In this document: positions 1 to 6,202 of the stretch, piece by piece
Numbering within the stretch: the stretch's first letter is position 1
How the letters are laid out: the number at the start of each line of letters is the position of its first letter
Assembly (NCBI GenBank): GCA_023131215.1
Contig: JAGLZV010000168.1
Location: 1 to 8,576, forward strand
Reading direction: 5' to 3'
From: Candidatus Methanophagales archaeon
GTDB taxonomy: Archaea; Halobacteriota; Syntropharchaeia; Alkanophagales; Methanospirareceae
DNA: 8,576 nucleotides
Notes under the pieces: generated by a model
What the model saw: the letters and a program-made list of their open reading frames with translations, nothing else
Databases searched by the model: none
What the model was told of the DNA's origin: nothing
Program-made: the position numbers and the translations under genes

Positions 1-180
1 CACGAGATTAACACAAGACAAGAAAATAAGTTATAGACACTGATTAACGCTTGTGGGCTCTGCCCACATCCCCGCAAGCCCTGAAAGGGCTTAATTAACA
101 CAGATAGAGGATAAAAATCAACAATGTTAAACTTTAAATAAGTCCGTGCCGTGTAAATCCGTGTAAATCTGTGTCCTAAA
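1..180. repeat. Degenerate dispersed repeat (ACACAGAT / ATCTGTGT type), both orientations
   Basis: There is no gene in the first 229 bases. The left part carries forward-type units (CACGAGATTAACACAAGA at 1-18, CACTGATTAAC at 38-48, TTAACACAGAT at 94-104). The right part (143-176) carries the inverse type, with GTGTAAATCCGTGTAAATCTGTGT at its core in an 11-12 base rhythm. The two halves therefore face each other around a GC-rich hairpin centre, which gives a MITE-like outline. Repeats of this ACACAGATTTACAC kind are known as eroded, high-copy dispersed repeats in many prokaryotic genomes; that is recollection, not a search result. A similar unit recurs at 1945-1970. No transposase is present. 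Confidence 0.6.
49..92. repeat. Two adjacent GC-rich hairpins inside the repeat (REP-like)
   Basis: The first hairpin has the perfect stem GTGGGC (53-58), loop TCT, GCCCAC (62-67). An outer helper stem GCTTG (49-53) / CAAGC (75-79) can form as an alternative. The second is AAGCCCT (76-82), loop GAA, AGGGCTT (86-92), a perfect 7-bp stem. These are the most GC-rich bases in an otherwise AT-rich flank, which suggests a mobile or REP-type origin rather than local DNA. The second stem is followed by TAATTAA and not by a T run, so a terminator role is doubtful. Confidence 0.6.
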
Positions 181-229
181 TAGAAGGATGTTTATACTGT
201 ATATACAATGAATTTAAAACAAACCTTTC

Positions 230-1120
230 TCAAATCAGAGCCTTGCTTATCTTCCACACGTTTTCAAAATCCCTTCTCAGATTTTTCACACTGTCCTCTT
301 CCTTTAAATACATTATGCCAATATAAGATAGTTCCTCTCCATTCGTTGTTAATAATTTATTGCCATCCATCGCCAGCTTATCGTCAATTATAAAACTTTT
401 GCATGTCCTGCTTATTGTAGGGCTATATCTGACCTCAACGCTTTCTTCATACTTATTTCTTAGAGCTTTCGCCTCTTCCATCTCCTCTATCTCCTCTTCG
501 CCACCAAAAACAATCCTTATCTTTGACCCTCTCTCTATCATATCCTCGTAATATTGTCTATATTTCTCTTCAAAAACTCTGAGCCCGCTTAGCATCATTG
601 ACAGGGTGCCCACTTTCACTCTTCTTCCCGTTATAATGCCTGCAATATAGGAAACAATCCACTTCCGGCTATAATAAAGCGTTATGCATCCTTTTCCCAT
701 TTTCAGCCCGTAATCTCCATAATTATCCTCATAAACTCCGTAAAGGTCCTCAACCTGTTTCTTCCTCACTGAAAAATCTTCAGGCTCATATATCTCTTTT
801 AAATACTCCTCATTCTCCTCAAATATTATCCTTAGATGCACAGGTATAAAATCCTTTTGCTCAAACTCCTTCTCTGTATCGTGTGTGAGCAACACATTTG
901 CCAAAAATCCTTTCTTCAGCAGATAATCCCGCCCCTTTGTCAACGCTCTTTGACTTACCGTTCTCCTTATTTTTCTCGCTTCCCGCAGCGTCTCAGTAAA
1001 GTTCAAAGAGGGGTCGCAGATTGAGAGGACGTAATATAAAGAAGCTTCTTGAGAATGTGTAATTCCTTCTCGCTCGAATATTGGTTCAAAAGTTTGGATG
1101 ATGCCCGTGAGTTTCACCAT
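230..1120 (-). CDS. Putative transcriptional regulator: winged-helix-like N-terminus with degenerate PLD-like C-terminal domain
   Basis: The product is soluble, 296 residues from the ATG at 1120. An in-frame GTG at 1180 would add 20 residues. I prefer the ATG because a TATA box at about 1138-1147 would place transcription start at about the ATG (leaderless), and the extra residues look like read-through. Residues 1-80 are helical with basic patches (SQEASLYYVLS, then REARKIRRTVSQRALTKGRDYLLKKG) and look like a helix-turn-helix followed by a wing. The C-terminal ~100 residues start GSKIRIVFGG and include the strand TCKSFIIDD. This resembles the HxKx4D motif of phospholipase D-like domains, with Thr at residue 239 replacing the His while Lys 241 and Asp 246 remain. 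Catalysis is therefore unlikely and a sensor role, as in TrmB-type archaeal regulators, is inferred. It is divergent from the membrane protein at 1331. The fold is my reading of motifs, not a database match. Confidence 0.62.
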   Translation of the reverse strand: MVKLTGIIQTFEPIFEREGITHSQEASLYYVLSICDPSLNFTETLREARKIRRTVSQRALTKGRDYLLKKGFLANVLLTHDTEKEFEQKDFIPVHLRIIFEENEEYLKEIYEPEDFSVRKKQVEDLYGVYEDNYGDYGLKMGKGCITLYYSRKWIVSYIAGIITGRRVKVGTLSMMLSGLRVFEEKYRQYYEDMIERGSKIRIVFGGEEEIEEMEEAKALRNKYEESVEVRYSPTISRTCKSFIIDDKLAMDGNKLLTTNGEELSYIGIMYLKEEDSVKNLRRDFENVWKISKALI

Positions 1121-1136
1121 TTTTTTCCCAGTTGTA

Positions 1137-1152
1137 CCATATAAAAACTTTT
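1137..1152 (-). promoter_or_regulatory. Archaeal TATA box / BRE for the regulator gene
   Basis: On the minus strand this reads AAAAGTTTTTATATGG: a purine-rich BRE-like stretch followed by a TTTTTATAT box. Its centre (about 1143) is 23-25 bases upstream of the ATG at 1120, the spacing expected for a leaderless archaeal transcript. It lies inside the reading frame if the upstream GTG (1180) is used, which is one reason to doubt that start. The region is generally AT-rich, so chance TATA matches are likely. Confidence 0.4.
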
Positions 1153-1222
1153 CTGTTTTTTGGCAATTTTGCTTCGCCACAGCAATGAAAGGAAAGTTTT
1201 TATTTTTTAAAAATTTTCATCC

Positions 1223-1285
1223 AAATGGGAAAAGAATTAAATGGGAAAAGAATCAAATGAAAAAATTTCAAAATGAAAAAATAAG
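1223..1285. repeat. About 16-bp tandem repeats in the divergent intergenic region (candidate operators)
   Basis: Units run head to tail: AAATGGGAAAAGAATT (1223-1238), AAATGGGAAAAGAATC (1239-1254, 15 of 16 identical), then two weaker copies beginning AAATGAAAAAAT (1255-1269) and AAAATGAAAAAATAAG (1270-1285). A short palindrome, TTTCA-aaa-TGAAA, occupies 1266-1278. The array lies between the regulator start and the membrane-protein start, just upstream of the latter's TATA box, which is a typical operator position. The period corresponds to about 1.5 helical turns. Low sequence complexity makes slippage-generated repeats a fair alternative. Confidence 0.55.
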
Positions 1286-1297
1286 CATTTTTAACAG

Positions 1298-1310
1298 TTA
1301 TTTTTAAGTA
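1298..1310 (+). promoter_or_regulatory. Archaeal TATA box for the small membrane protein
   Basis: TTATTTTTAAGTA is centred about 26 bases upstream of the ATG at 1331, which predicts a leaderless or nearly leaderless transcript. No Shine-Dalgarno sequence precedes this ATG (the preceding bases are AATTATACTCT), in agreement with that. Confidence 0.45.
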
Positions 1311-1330
1311 TGGTTTTCTAATTATACTCT

Positions 1331-1984
1331 ATGCATGGAACTATTCAGTTCTTCTGCATCTCAAATCTCGATTTTCTTGTGTTCGCAATAATCGGCGCTG
1401 GGTTGAAATATATTGATGACGCCTTCGATGAAGATATATTCAGTAAGAAGATAGCGGTGCTAATAGCGCCTATCATTGTGATAGTTGCGGTGATATTGGC
1501 AATAAAAGATGCAGCATCACAAACTATCCTTTTTTCAATCCTCCTCGCTGTTTTAATAGGCGGAAAAGTGGATAATTTGGTATTCAAGCTGAGTTCCATT
1601 GCCTTTTTATTACTTCTTTTCCTTCCCTCTTTTGGTTTGTATGGCACATTTAACTTTTTATGGATACCATTGGTCATTATTACGATTACGGGTGTGATAG
1701 ACGAAAGAGGGAATGATTATGTAGGCAAGAACAAAAATAAAATCAATGAACTAACAAACTTCTTCTTCGAACATCGTTTCTCAATGAAAATAGGGATGCT
1801 GACCGTATGTGTCTTTCAGTTTCTTCCGTGGCTATACCTGCTCGCCTTTTTAGCATTTGATGGCGCATACGAATCAATAAGGATATTAGGTAAAATGTCA
1901 ATTGAGAATCAAAGGGATAAAAAATCAGCGTATTTGTATAAAACCACAAGATTACACAAGATTCACACAGAAGGGAGAAAATGA
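1331..1984 (+). CDS. Small polytopic membrane protein of unknown family
   Basis: The product is 217 residues with about five hydrophobic segments (roughly 12-26, 41-58, 64-80, 87-121 possibly as two, and 154-176), so it is an integral membrane protein. Acidic clusters at membrane boundaries are the most distinctive feature: DDAFDED at 29-35, IDERGND at 123-129 and FDGAYE at 176-181. Paired acidic motifs occur in metal-dependent prenyl- or phospho-transferring membrane enzymes, but the spacing does not match UbiA or CDP-alcohol phosphotransferase motifs I know, so no function is assigned. The tail from about residue 204 (KTTRLHKIHTEGRK) is translated from the dispersed repeat at 1945-1970 and is probably a recent, non-conserved extension. 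The gene is divergent from the regulator at 230-1120 and convergent with the large gene at 2048. The start is supported by the TATA spacing; there is no convincing alternative ATG. Confidence 0.7.
   Translation: MHGTIQFFCISNLDFLVFAIIGAGLKYIDDAFDEDIFSKKIAVLIAPIIVIVAVILAIKDAASQTILFSILLAVLIGGKVDNLVFKLSSIAFLLLLFLPSFGLYGTFNFLWIPLVIITITGVIDERGNDYVGKNKNKINELTNFFFEHRFSMKIGMLTVCVFQFLPWLYLLAFLAFDGAYESIRILGKMSIENQRDKKSAYLYKTTRLHKIHTEGRK
1945..1970 (+). repeat. Second copy of the dispersed repeat, overlapping the 3' end of a gene
   Basis: CACAAGATTACACAAGA (1945-1961) matches 1-18 (CACGAGATTAACACAAGA) with one substitution and one missing base, and continues into TTCACACAG. It is in the same orientation as the copy at the left edge, so two direct copies bracket the regulator and membrane-protein pair. 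It is read as codons for the last residues of the membrane protein. Confidence 0.55.
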
Positions 1985-2021
1985 AAGATACAAATGAAAA
2001 GTGGCTCTAAAGTTCTTTTGG

Positions 2022-2050
2022 TAAAGCTTTTCTTTCTAAGAAAAGGTTTA
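2022..2050. terminator. Hairpin between convergent genes, possible bidirectional terminator
   Basis: A perfect 8-bp stem, CTTTTCTT (2027-2034), loop TCT, AAGAAAAG (2038-2045), can extend past one mismatch by TAAA/TTTA. It lies in the 63-base gap between the stop of the plus-strand membrane protein and the stop of the minus-strand large protein and overlaps the latter's TAA. T-rich tracts precede it on the plus strand (TTCTTTTGG, GCTTTTCTTTC). Archaea usually terminate at T tracts rather than hairpins, so the position is stronger evidence than the structure. Confidence 0.45.
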
Positions 2051-5000
2051 ATGTAAACGAATAATATGTTTAGACGGCGTCCCATGATACAATTTCTCTA
2101 TGAAGACCGAAACAGCCTTATCTTCTCCTGATAGTATCAGAATGTTGTCAAAATTCTTCTTCACCTCTTCCACACCCTCTTTTTTTATTAAATAAGAATA
2201 AGGGTCAATTGAGATTATACTTGTGCAATTCCACCTTTTTAACCCTTCTATTTGTGAGTTTAGCAGCTCAAGAATCTCCCCTGGGCTGTAATATCTTGAA
2301 AAGTCGTCATATACATCAATAACAACTATCTTTGACTCTTCCTTTGGCTGGCTCTTTATTGTCTTTACAATGCTACATTGAAACAATATCTTGCTTAAAG
2401 GGACGATTATTCGATGCTCCTCCTCTACCAGATCAGAAACTCGTTCCTCTGTGTAAATATTTTCATACAGGTCAATTATCATGAAATTCCTTAGTTCCTC
2501 AAAATCCATTAGCAGCTCACCCATTATCTGGTGAGCGGGACGTTTAGAAGTAGCATAAATGACGTTATTTCCCTCTCTCAGCCCTTGTTCGATAAAAGAG
2601 AGAAGGACTTTATGTTTTGTTTTCGTTTCTTCTGTGATAAGCAAGGTTGAACTCCCTTTTGCTAATCCACCAGCCATTGTTTCATCCATTTCTTCTATCC
2701 CTGTTGGCACTATATCAATTAGCTCGCTAACAGGAATATCATAGGGTGCCAACCCCTCTTTTATCTCATCCCTAACAAGTTCATACAGCAAAAACCGCCT
2801 GAAAGGGAACTTTTCCTCCATGGATTCGAGATAAAATCTGAAAAGATTCACAAATTCAACTCGAGAGAATCTCGCTCCCTCTCTCATTCGTATCCCTTCC
2901 CCCTCCGCTTCAAAACTGAAGCACTCAAATTGTTTATCCCTTCTCCGCAACCTGTGAAAAATCTTTTCCTGATCTGAAAAAGGGATGAAAGCTTCCAGGT
3001 GTTTTATTAGCTTATTAACTACTCTTTCATACAATATTGGATAATAGACGTCTTCATCAAACGCACATCGTAAATCTTCTGGAAGCATCAGAACCTTTTC
3101 TTCCAGATTTTCCATAATCTCTTCCTTCGTTTCTTCTACGGATTTCTTCAGAATTGTAATCCTCTCCATATTCGGGAATTTATGCATCCCGATGAGCATT
3201 CCAGCAGCTATTTTCAGCTTCGTGTGCTCGTCAGTTTTTTCAAGATGAAATTTGCGCTCTGAGGGGTCAAACCCGATTTTGGTTATTTCATCCTCGGGAA
3301 CATATCTATCTACGGTCTTTTCCCATAAATCCTCAAGATAGTCAACTCTAAAAAATTTGTTTGCATAAGAATTCAAGATGTCAACGATGTCTTCTTTTTT
3401 CTTTTTCGCTTCTTCAATTTCTTCTTTTACAACCTCTTTCTCTCTAATTAATGACTTTATAGAGGCTATTTCGATGATTAAAACGGCAAAATAAGCGATG
3501 AAAAACAAGTCTCGTAATGGGAAATATTGCATATCCGCTTTAAATATGAAGATGAAATAGACAAAAAGAGCGATAGAGAAACTCGAAACATAAGATAATC
3601 CCCTCCAAATATTCTTCCGCATTAATTCCTCAAAACCTTTATGCGATACGCTTAGATATGCGATGAAAGCAATAAGGAAAGAAAGGACGAAGAAAATGAA
3701 GAACGGGTATGCTTCGAGATTAACGCCGCCAAATATCTGTATATCCTTTTTATAGGTGAAAGAGATAGAAAAGAGTATGAGAAAGAATAAAGAATACAGC
3801 GATGTAATATACCTGACTATAACGATTTTATTGAAAACCGGCTTTATTCCTACTCCTTCGCTTATCTTTCGGAAGTCAAAAGCGTAAAAAAGATAAAAGG
3901 CGAAGGAGAAAGCGAAAATAACGGAAAAAATGAATTTCTCCACGCTGTTTGAACTTCCCCATGACAGAAAAGCCAGGCAAAGCACATAAAACGTCGCTAT
4001 TGTATGAACGTATAAGCCATATCTCGTATAATTCCAATATTTGAGTTTTGTTTTCAATGATAGCGCTTTTGTGAAAGTCAAAATCAGGATGATTGCAGAA
4101 AAAGGTATGACCAAAAGGAAAAAGAAAGGGAGGGGAATGTTTTCGAGTAAAGAGATGAAATAAAAGTTTCCATGTTCCATAACGGTAAAGAAAAGGGATA
4201 ACGCTAAAAACACTAAGGTTGCAGCAGCAGTAACTTTTACTAAGTCAGGAGGCATGTATGTTTTCCATTTCGGATTTAATAAGGCGGGATATTCGATGCC
4301 AAGACTGAAATAATACAATAAAGTAAACACAATAGGAATAAACCAGGTTAATAGATAATAATAGTCTAAATAGGGGTTACTTATGTAGAGAAGAAATATA
4401 GAGCATATAAAACTTAGGAACGCACCAATTCCTGCTGCAAAAGAGGGTTTAGCTACAAAACCTTTTTTAAAATAACTTTTTGAGAGCCCGAAAAAATAAT
4501 AGAGAAAATAGAAAATGAAAAAAACGGAAAAAATTAGATAAATATATAAAAGGATAAAATGCTGAAAGCATGGAAAATCAATAAATGAAATAACTCTGGT
4601 AAATAAATACAATGTAGAAATTGGTAATAAAATGTAGAGCAGAATATATTGTCTTCTCATCAAATTCATTCTCGTCTTTAAGAGGGGTCTTGCCATCAAA
4701 TATACTGTTGTAATAACCATGAACACAGCAATTGTATAAAATAGAGCGATTAAGATTAAAATACTTGTAGTTAGAATAGGATATTGTTTATTTAATATTG
4801 TTACTAATCCCAATGCGGTAAGTATATTAAAAAAAATAGCTGTGAGCACGCTATTCCAAATTTTAGAAGGTAATTCTTTCTTAATTTCTACTATCACTGC
4901 TGTAGCCACAGAAAACTGAAAAAGATTTAACAATAAGAAAAAATGAATAAAAAGAGGGATTTCAGAGATGTCTTGATATGGGCTTGCTGCAGCTCCTTTT

Positions 5001-5059
5001 ATACCCACCAATAAGAGCATGAAAAAAATGACAAAGATATTCCACTTTTTTATTTTCAT
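2048..5059 (-). CDS. Large membrane protein, ~16 TM segments plus C-terminal degenerate KaiC/RecA-like domain (DUF835-like)
   Basis: The product is 1003 residues. Residues 1-532 are almost wholly hydrophobic, about 16 transmembrane segments, the first possibly acting as a signal anchor. Residues 538-562 form a charged coiled coil (REKEVVKEEIEEAKKKKED) like the linker below the membrane in sensor proteins. Residues 563-783 are a soluble helical region rich in Glu/Lys. The C-terminal domain (784-1003) begins VPTGIEEMDETMAGGLAKGS, the standard KaiC/RadA-like opening, then LLITEETKTKHKVLLSFIEQGL where an active relative has G-x4-GKT. The P-loop glycines and Lys-Thr are missing, so ATP binding is doubtful. 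A Walker B-like strand KIVVIDVYDD (910-919) and a later SIISIDP strand remain. This build resembles archaeal DUF835-type membrane proteins; a signalling or scaffold role is inferred. Start: ATG at 5059 just below a strong TATA box. It has its own promoter, downstream of the redox operon. Confidence 0.8.
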   Translation of the reverse strand: MKIKKWNIFVIFFMLLLVGIKGAAASPYQDISEIPLFIHFFLLLNLFQFSVATAVIVEIKKELPSKIWNSVLTAIFFNILTALGLVTILNKQYPILTTSILILIALFYTIAVFMVITTVYLMARPLLKTRMNLMRRQYILLYILLPISTLYLFTRVISFIDFPCFQHFILLYIYLIFSVFFIFYFLYYFFGLSKSYFKKGFVAKPSFAAGIGAFLSFICSIFLLYISNPYLDYYYLLTWFIPIVFTLLYYFSLGIEYPALLNPKWKTYMPPDLVKVTAAATLVFLALSLFFTVMEHGNFYFISLLENIPLPFFFLLVIPFSAIILILTFTKALSLKTKLKYWNYTRYGLYVHTIATFYVLCLAFLSWGSSNSVEKFIFSVIFAFSFAFYLFYAFDFRKISEGVGIKPVFNKIVIVRYITSLYSLFFLILFSISFTYKKDIQIFGGVNLEAYPFFIFFVLSFLIAFIAYLSVSHKGFEELMRKNIWRGLSYVSSFSIALFVYFIFIFKADMQYFPLRDLFFIAYFAVLIIEIASIKSLIREKEVVKEEIEEAKKKKEDIVDILNSYANKFFRVDYLEDLWEKTVDRYVPEDEITKIGFDPSERKFHLEKTDEHTKLKIAAGMLIGMHKFPNMERITILKKSVEETKEEIMENLEEKVLMLPEDLRCAFDEDVYYPILYERVVNKLIKHLEAFIPFSDQEKIFHRLRRRDKQFECFSFEAEGEGIRMREGARFSRVEFVNLFRFYLESMEEKFPFRRFLLYELVRDEIKEGLAPYDIPVSELIDIVPTGIEEMDETMAGGLAKGSSTLLITEETKTKHKVLLSFIEQGLREGNNVIYATSKRPAHQIMGELLMDFEELRNFMIIDLYENIYTEERVSDLVEEEHRIIVPLSKILFQCSIVKTIKSQPKEESKIVVIDVYDDFSRYYSPGEILELLNSQIEGLKRWNCTSIISIDPYSYLIKKEGVEEVKKNFDNILILSGEDKAVSVFIEKLYHGTPSKHIIRLH

Positions 5060-5084
5060 CTCTTTAAGTACATTGGTAATCGTT

Positions 5085-5096
5085 GTTATATAAATG
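5085..5096 (-). promoter_or_regulatory. Strong archaeal TATA box for the large membrane protein
   Basis: The minus strand reads CATTTATATAAC, very close to the archaeal consensus, centred at about 5090. Transcription would begin near 5064-5066, only about 5-7 bases before the ATG at 5059, so the message is nearly leaderless. The 85-base gap after the ferredoxin gene (5060-5144) otherwise holds only AT-rich sequence. The promoter indicates the large gene is not simply the last gene of the upstream operon. Confidence 0.6.
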
Positions 5097-5144
5097 TTTT
5101 GTATATGATATTTTTACATTATTTATTTTTGTACAAACGCCGCA

Positions 5145-5369
5145 TCAAAATTTGACACTTATGCACTGTTCAGGGCAGATTTCTACGCATTTCATACAAC
5201 CATTGCATAAATCTTTAAACAAAACCTTGACTTCCCATTTGTTTACATAAGAACTCTCTTTTTTAACCGATTTTAAAACAAATATCTTTGCCGGGCATGC
5301 CTGAACGCATTTCATGCATTCGTCCGGATTTTTGCACTTATCGTTATCTATTTTAATTTTAATTTTCAT
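5145..5369 (-). CDS. 2[4Fe-4S] ferredoxin, last gene of the redox operon
   Basis: The product is a small soluble electron carrier, 74 residues from the ATG at 5369. Two cluster motifs are complete: C12-x5-C18-x2-C21-x3-C25-P and C55-x2-C58-x2-C61-x3-C65-P, with an additional Cys at 69. The widened first loop (CKNPDEC) is unlike the classical CxxCxxCxxxCP and marks a subtype found beside flavoproteins in anaerobes (family recollection). An upstream ATG at 5408 would add 13 residues but overlap the previous gene by 38 bases. I chose 5369 because it is preceded by GGTGAT and the junction is identical to the one at 7400-7409. The stop of the preceding Fe-S protein (5371-5373) is one base upstream, so the pair is translationally coupled. 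Likely role: electron donor or acceptor for the GGR-like flavoproteins and the Fe-S protein above it. Confidence 0.88.
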   Translation of the reverse strand: MKIKIKIDNDKCKNPDECMKCVQACPAKIFVLKSVKKESSYVNKWEVKVLFKDLCNGCMKCVEICPEQCISVKF

Positions 5370-5376
5370 ATCACCA
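5367..5376 (-). promoter_or_regulatory. Shine-Dalgarno GGTGAT overlapping stop codon, start of the ferredoxin
   Basis: The minus strand reads TGGTGATATG: final Trp codon TGG and stop TGA of the 267-residue gene, one T, then ATG. GGTGAT is complementary to the archaeal 16S 3' end (ATCACCTCC). It decides the ferredoxin start against the upstream in-frame ATG at 5408. Confidence 0.7.
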
Positions 5377-6174
5377 TAAATTTTTGGCGGGTGTAAATTT
5401 GCGCTCAATCACCTGTATTGCATTGTTGGGGCATCCACTCATGCATAATCCGCATCCAACGCATCTTCTTATATCTATAAAAGCCTTTCCGTGGTCCACG
5501 TTGAAGAAAATAGCACCAAATTGGCATCTCGTCAGGCAGATTCCGCATCCCTGGCATTTTTCTTCATTAACTCTTGCAGCATACTCGCCCTTTAACATCG
5601 AGGTTTTTAATCCTGAAACATATCTTCCTTTATATGCCACACAATGAGCGGCTGTGCAATTACAAATTGTCGTTACGTAGGGTGCTTTACCCCAAAAAAT
5701 GACGTGATAAAGTCCTTCTTTATCCCATTCTTGCAATAATCTCTCGGCTTTATTCACCGATACTTCTTCCATGTATTCATCAGGATTCGCTTTTTTGTAA
5801 AGTTCGGGAATAAGACCAAAATTCAGACAGCAATATTTTTCTTCCCCAATAATTTCCCTACATGCACATTTCATTATCGCAGGATTCTCGCAGAGTTGTA
5901 ACACTTTTATCGCATCTTCTAACCCAATAACCTGCCCGCCTTCCGTTTTTTTAAGATATTTCTCCCCTAGATTTATGGCTAATTTGTTTAATATCGGTAT
6001 ATTTTTAAGCGATTCTATAGTTTCAAATCCGCTAATCATCTCCCCTTCATAATATCTTGCACTAACGATTTTTTCTAATATCTCTATCCTCGCTTCTCCC
6101 ATCTCTTTGCTGTAATTCTTAGGGTTAAAATACCACTTATTGCCTCCACCGTGTTTCTTACAAAATTCACACAT
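5371..6174 (-). CDS. Cysteine-rich CEFC-type iron-sulfur protein with C-terminal 2[4Fe-4S] domain
   Basis: The product is 267 residues, cytoplasmic, with no membrane segment. It opens MCEFCKKHGGGNKWYFNPKNYS; a C2-x2-C5-x2-H8 start followed by a W-Y and N-Y-S stretch is typical of a family of anaerobe Fe-S proteins, which supports this ATG. Between the ends are further cysteines: 95, 103 and 105 (KCACR), 115 and 116 (CCLNFG), and 171, 173 and 178 (CNCTAAHC), enough for an additional metal or cluster site. The C-terminal part (about 203-256) has two ferredoxin motifs: C207-C210-C213-C217 ending in CQFGAI, where Gln replaces the usual Pro as I recall for this family, and C238-C241-C244-C248-P. 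Eighteen cysteines in total. It lies 28 bases after the 399-residue flavoprotein gene and one base before the ferredoxin, so an electron-transfer link between them is inferred. The enzyme partner and any catalytic activity are unknown. Confidence 0.82.
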   Translation of the reverse strand: MCEFCKKHGGGNKWYFNPKNYSKEMGEARIEILEKIVSARYYEGEMISGFETIESLKNIPILNKLAINLGEKYLKKTEGGQVIGLEDAIKVLQLCENPAIMKCACREIIGEEKYCCLNFGLIPELYKKANPDEYMEEVSVNKAERLLQEWDKEGLYHVIFWGKAPYVTTICNCTAAHCVAYKGRYVSGLKTSMLKGEYAARVNEEKCQGCGICLTRCQFGAIFFNVDHGKAFIDIRRCVGCGLCMSGCPNNAIQVIERKFTPAKNLW

Positions 6175-6202
6175 TATATTTTCTATAGTTATATCTCACA
6201 TC

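Noticed and set aside
198..207. Perfect palindrome TGTATATACA
   Set aside because: Short and AT-only at its core, lying downstream of a gene end; expected by chance in this composition.
208..551. Short plus-strand open frames over the 3' part of the regulator gene
   Set aside because: Ser/Leu-rich antisense translations of the minus-strand gene, with no promoter, ribosome site or domain.
1121..1180. Upstream GTG start for the regulator (20 additional residues)
   Set aside because: No Shine-Dalgarno sequence, and it would put a good TATA box inside the coding region; kept only as an alternative.
1098..1307. 69-codon plus-strand frame across the regulator promoter
   Set aside because: It covers the AT-rich intergenic and tandem repeats; its Phe/Lys-rich composition is what low-complexity A/T sequence gives.
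1345..1949. Minus-strand frames opposite the small membrane protein (110 and 68 codons)
   Set aside because: Shadow frames; the plus-strand frame has clear membrane segments and a promoter.
5370..5408. Upstream ATG start for the ferredoxin (13 additional residues)
   Set aside because: It overlaps the preceding gene by 38 bases, and the internal ATG has a GGTGAT signal identical to that at another junction of the operon.
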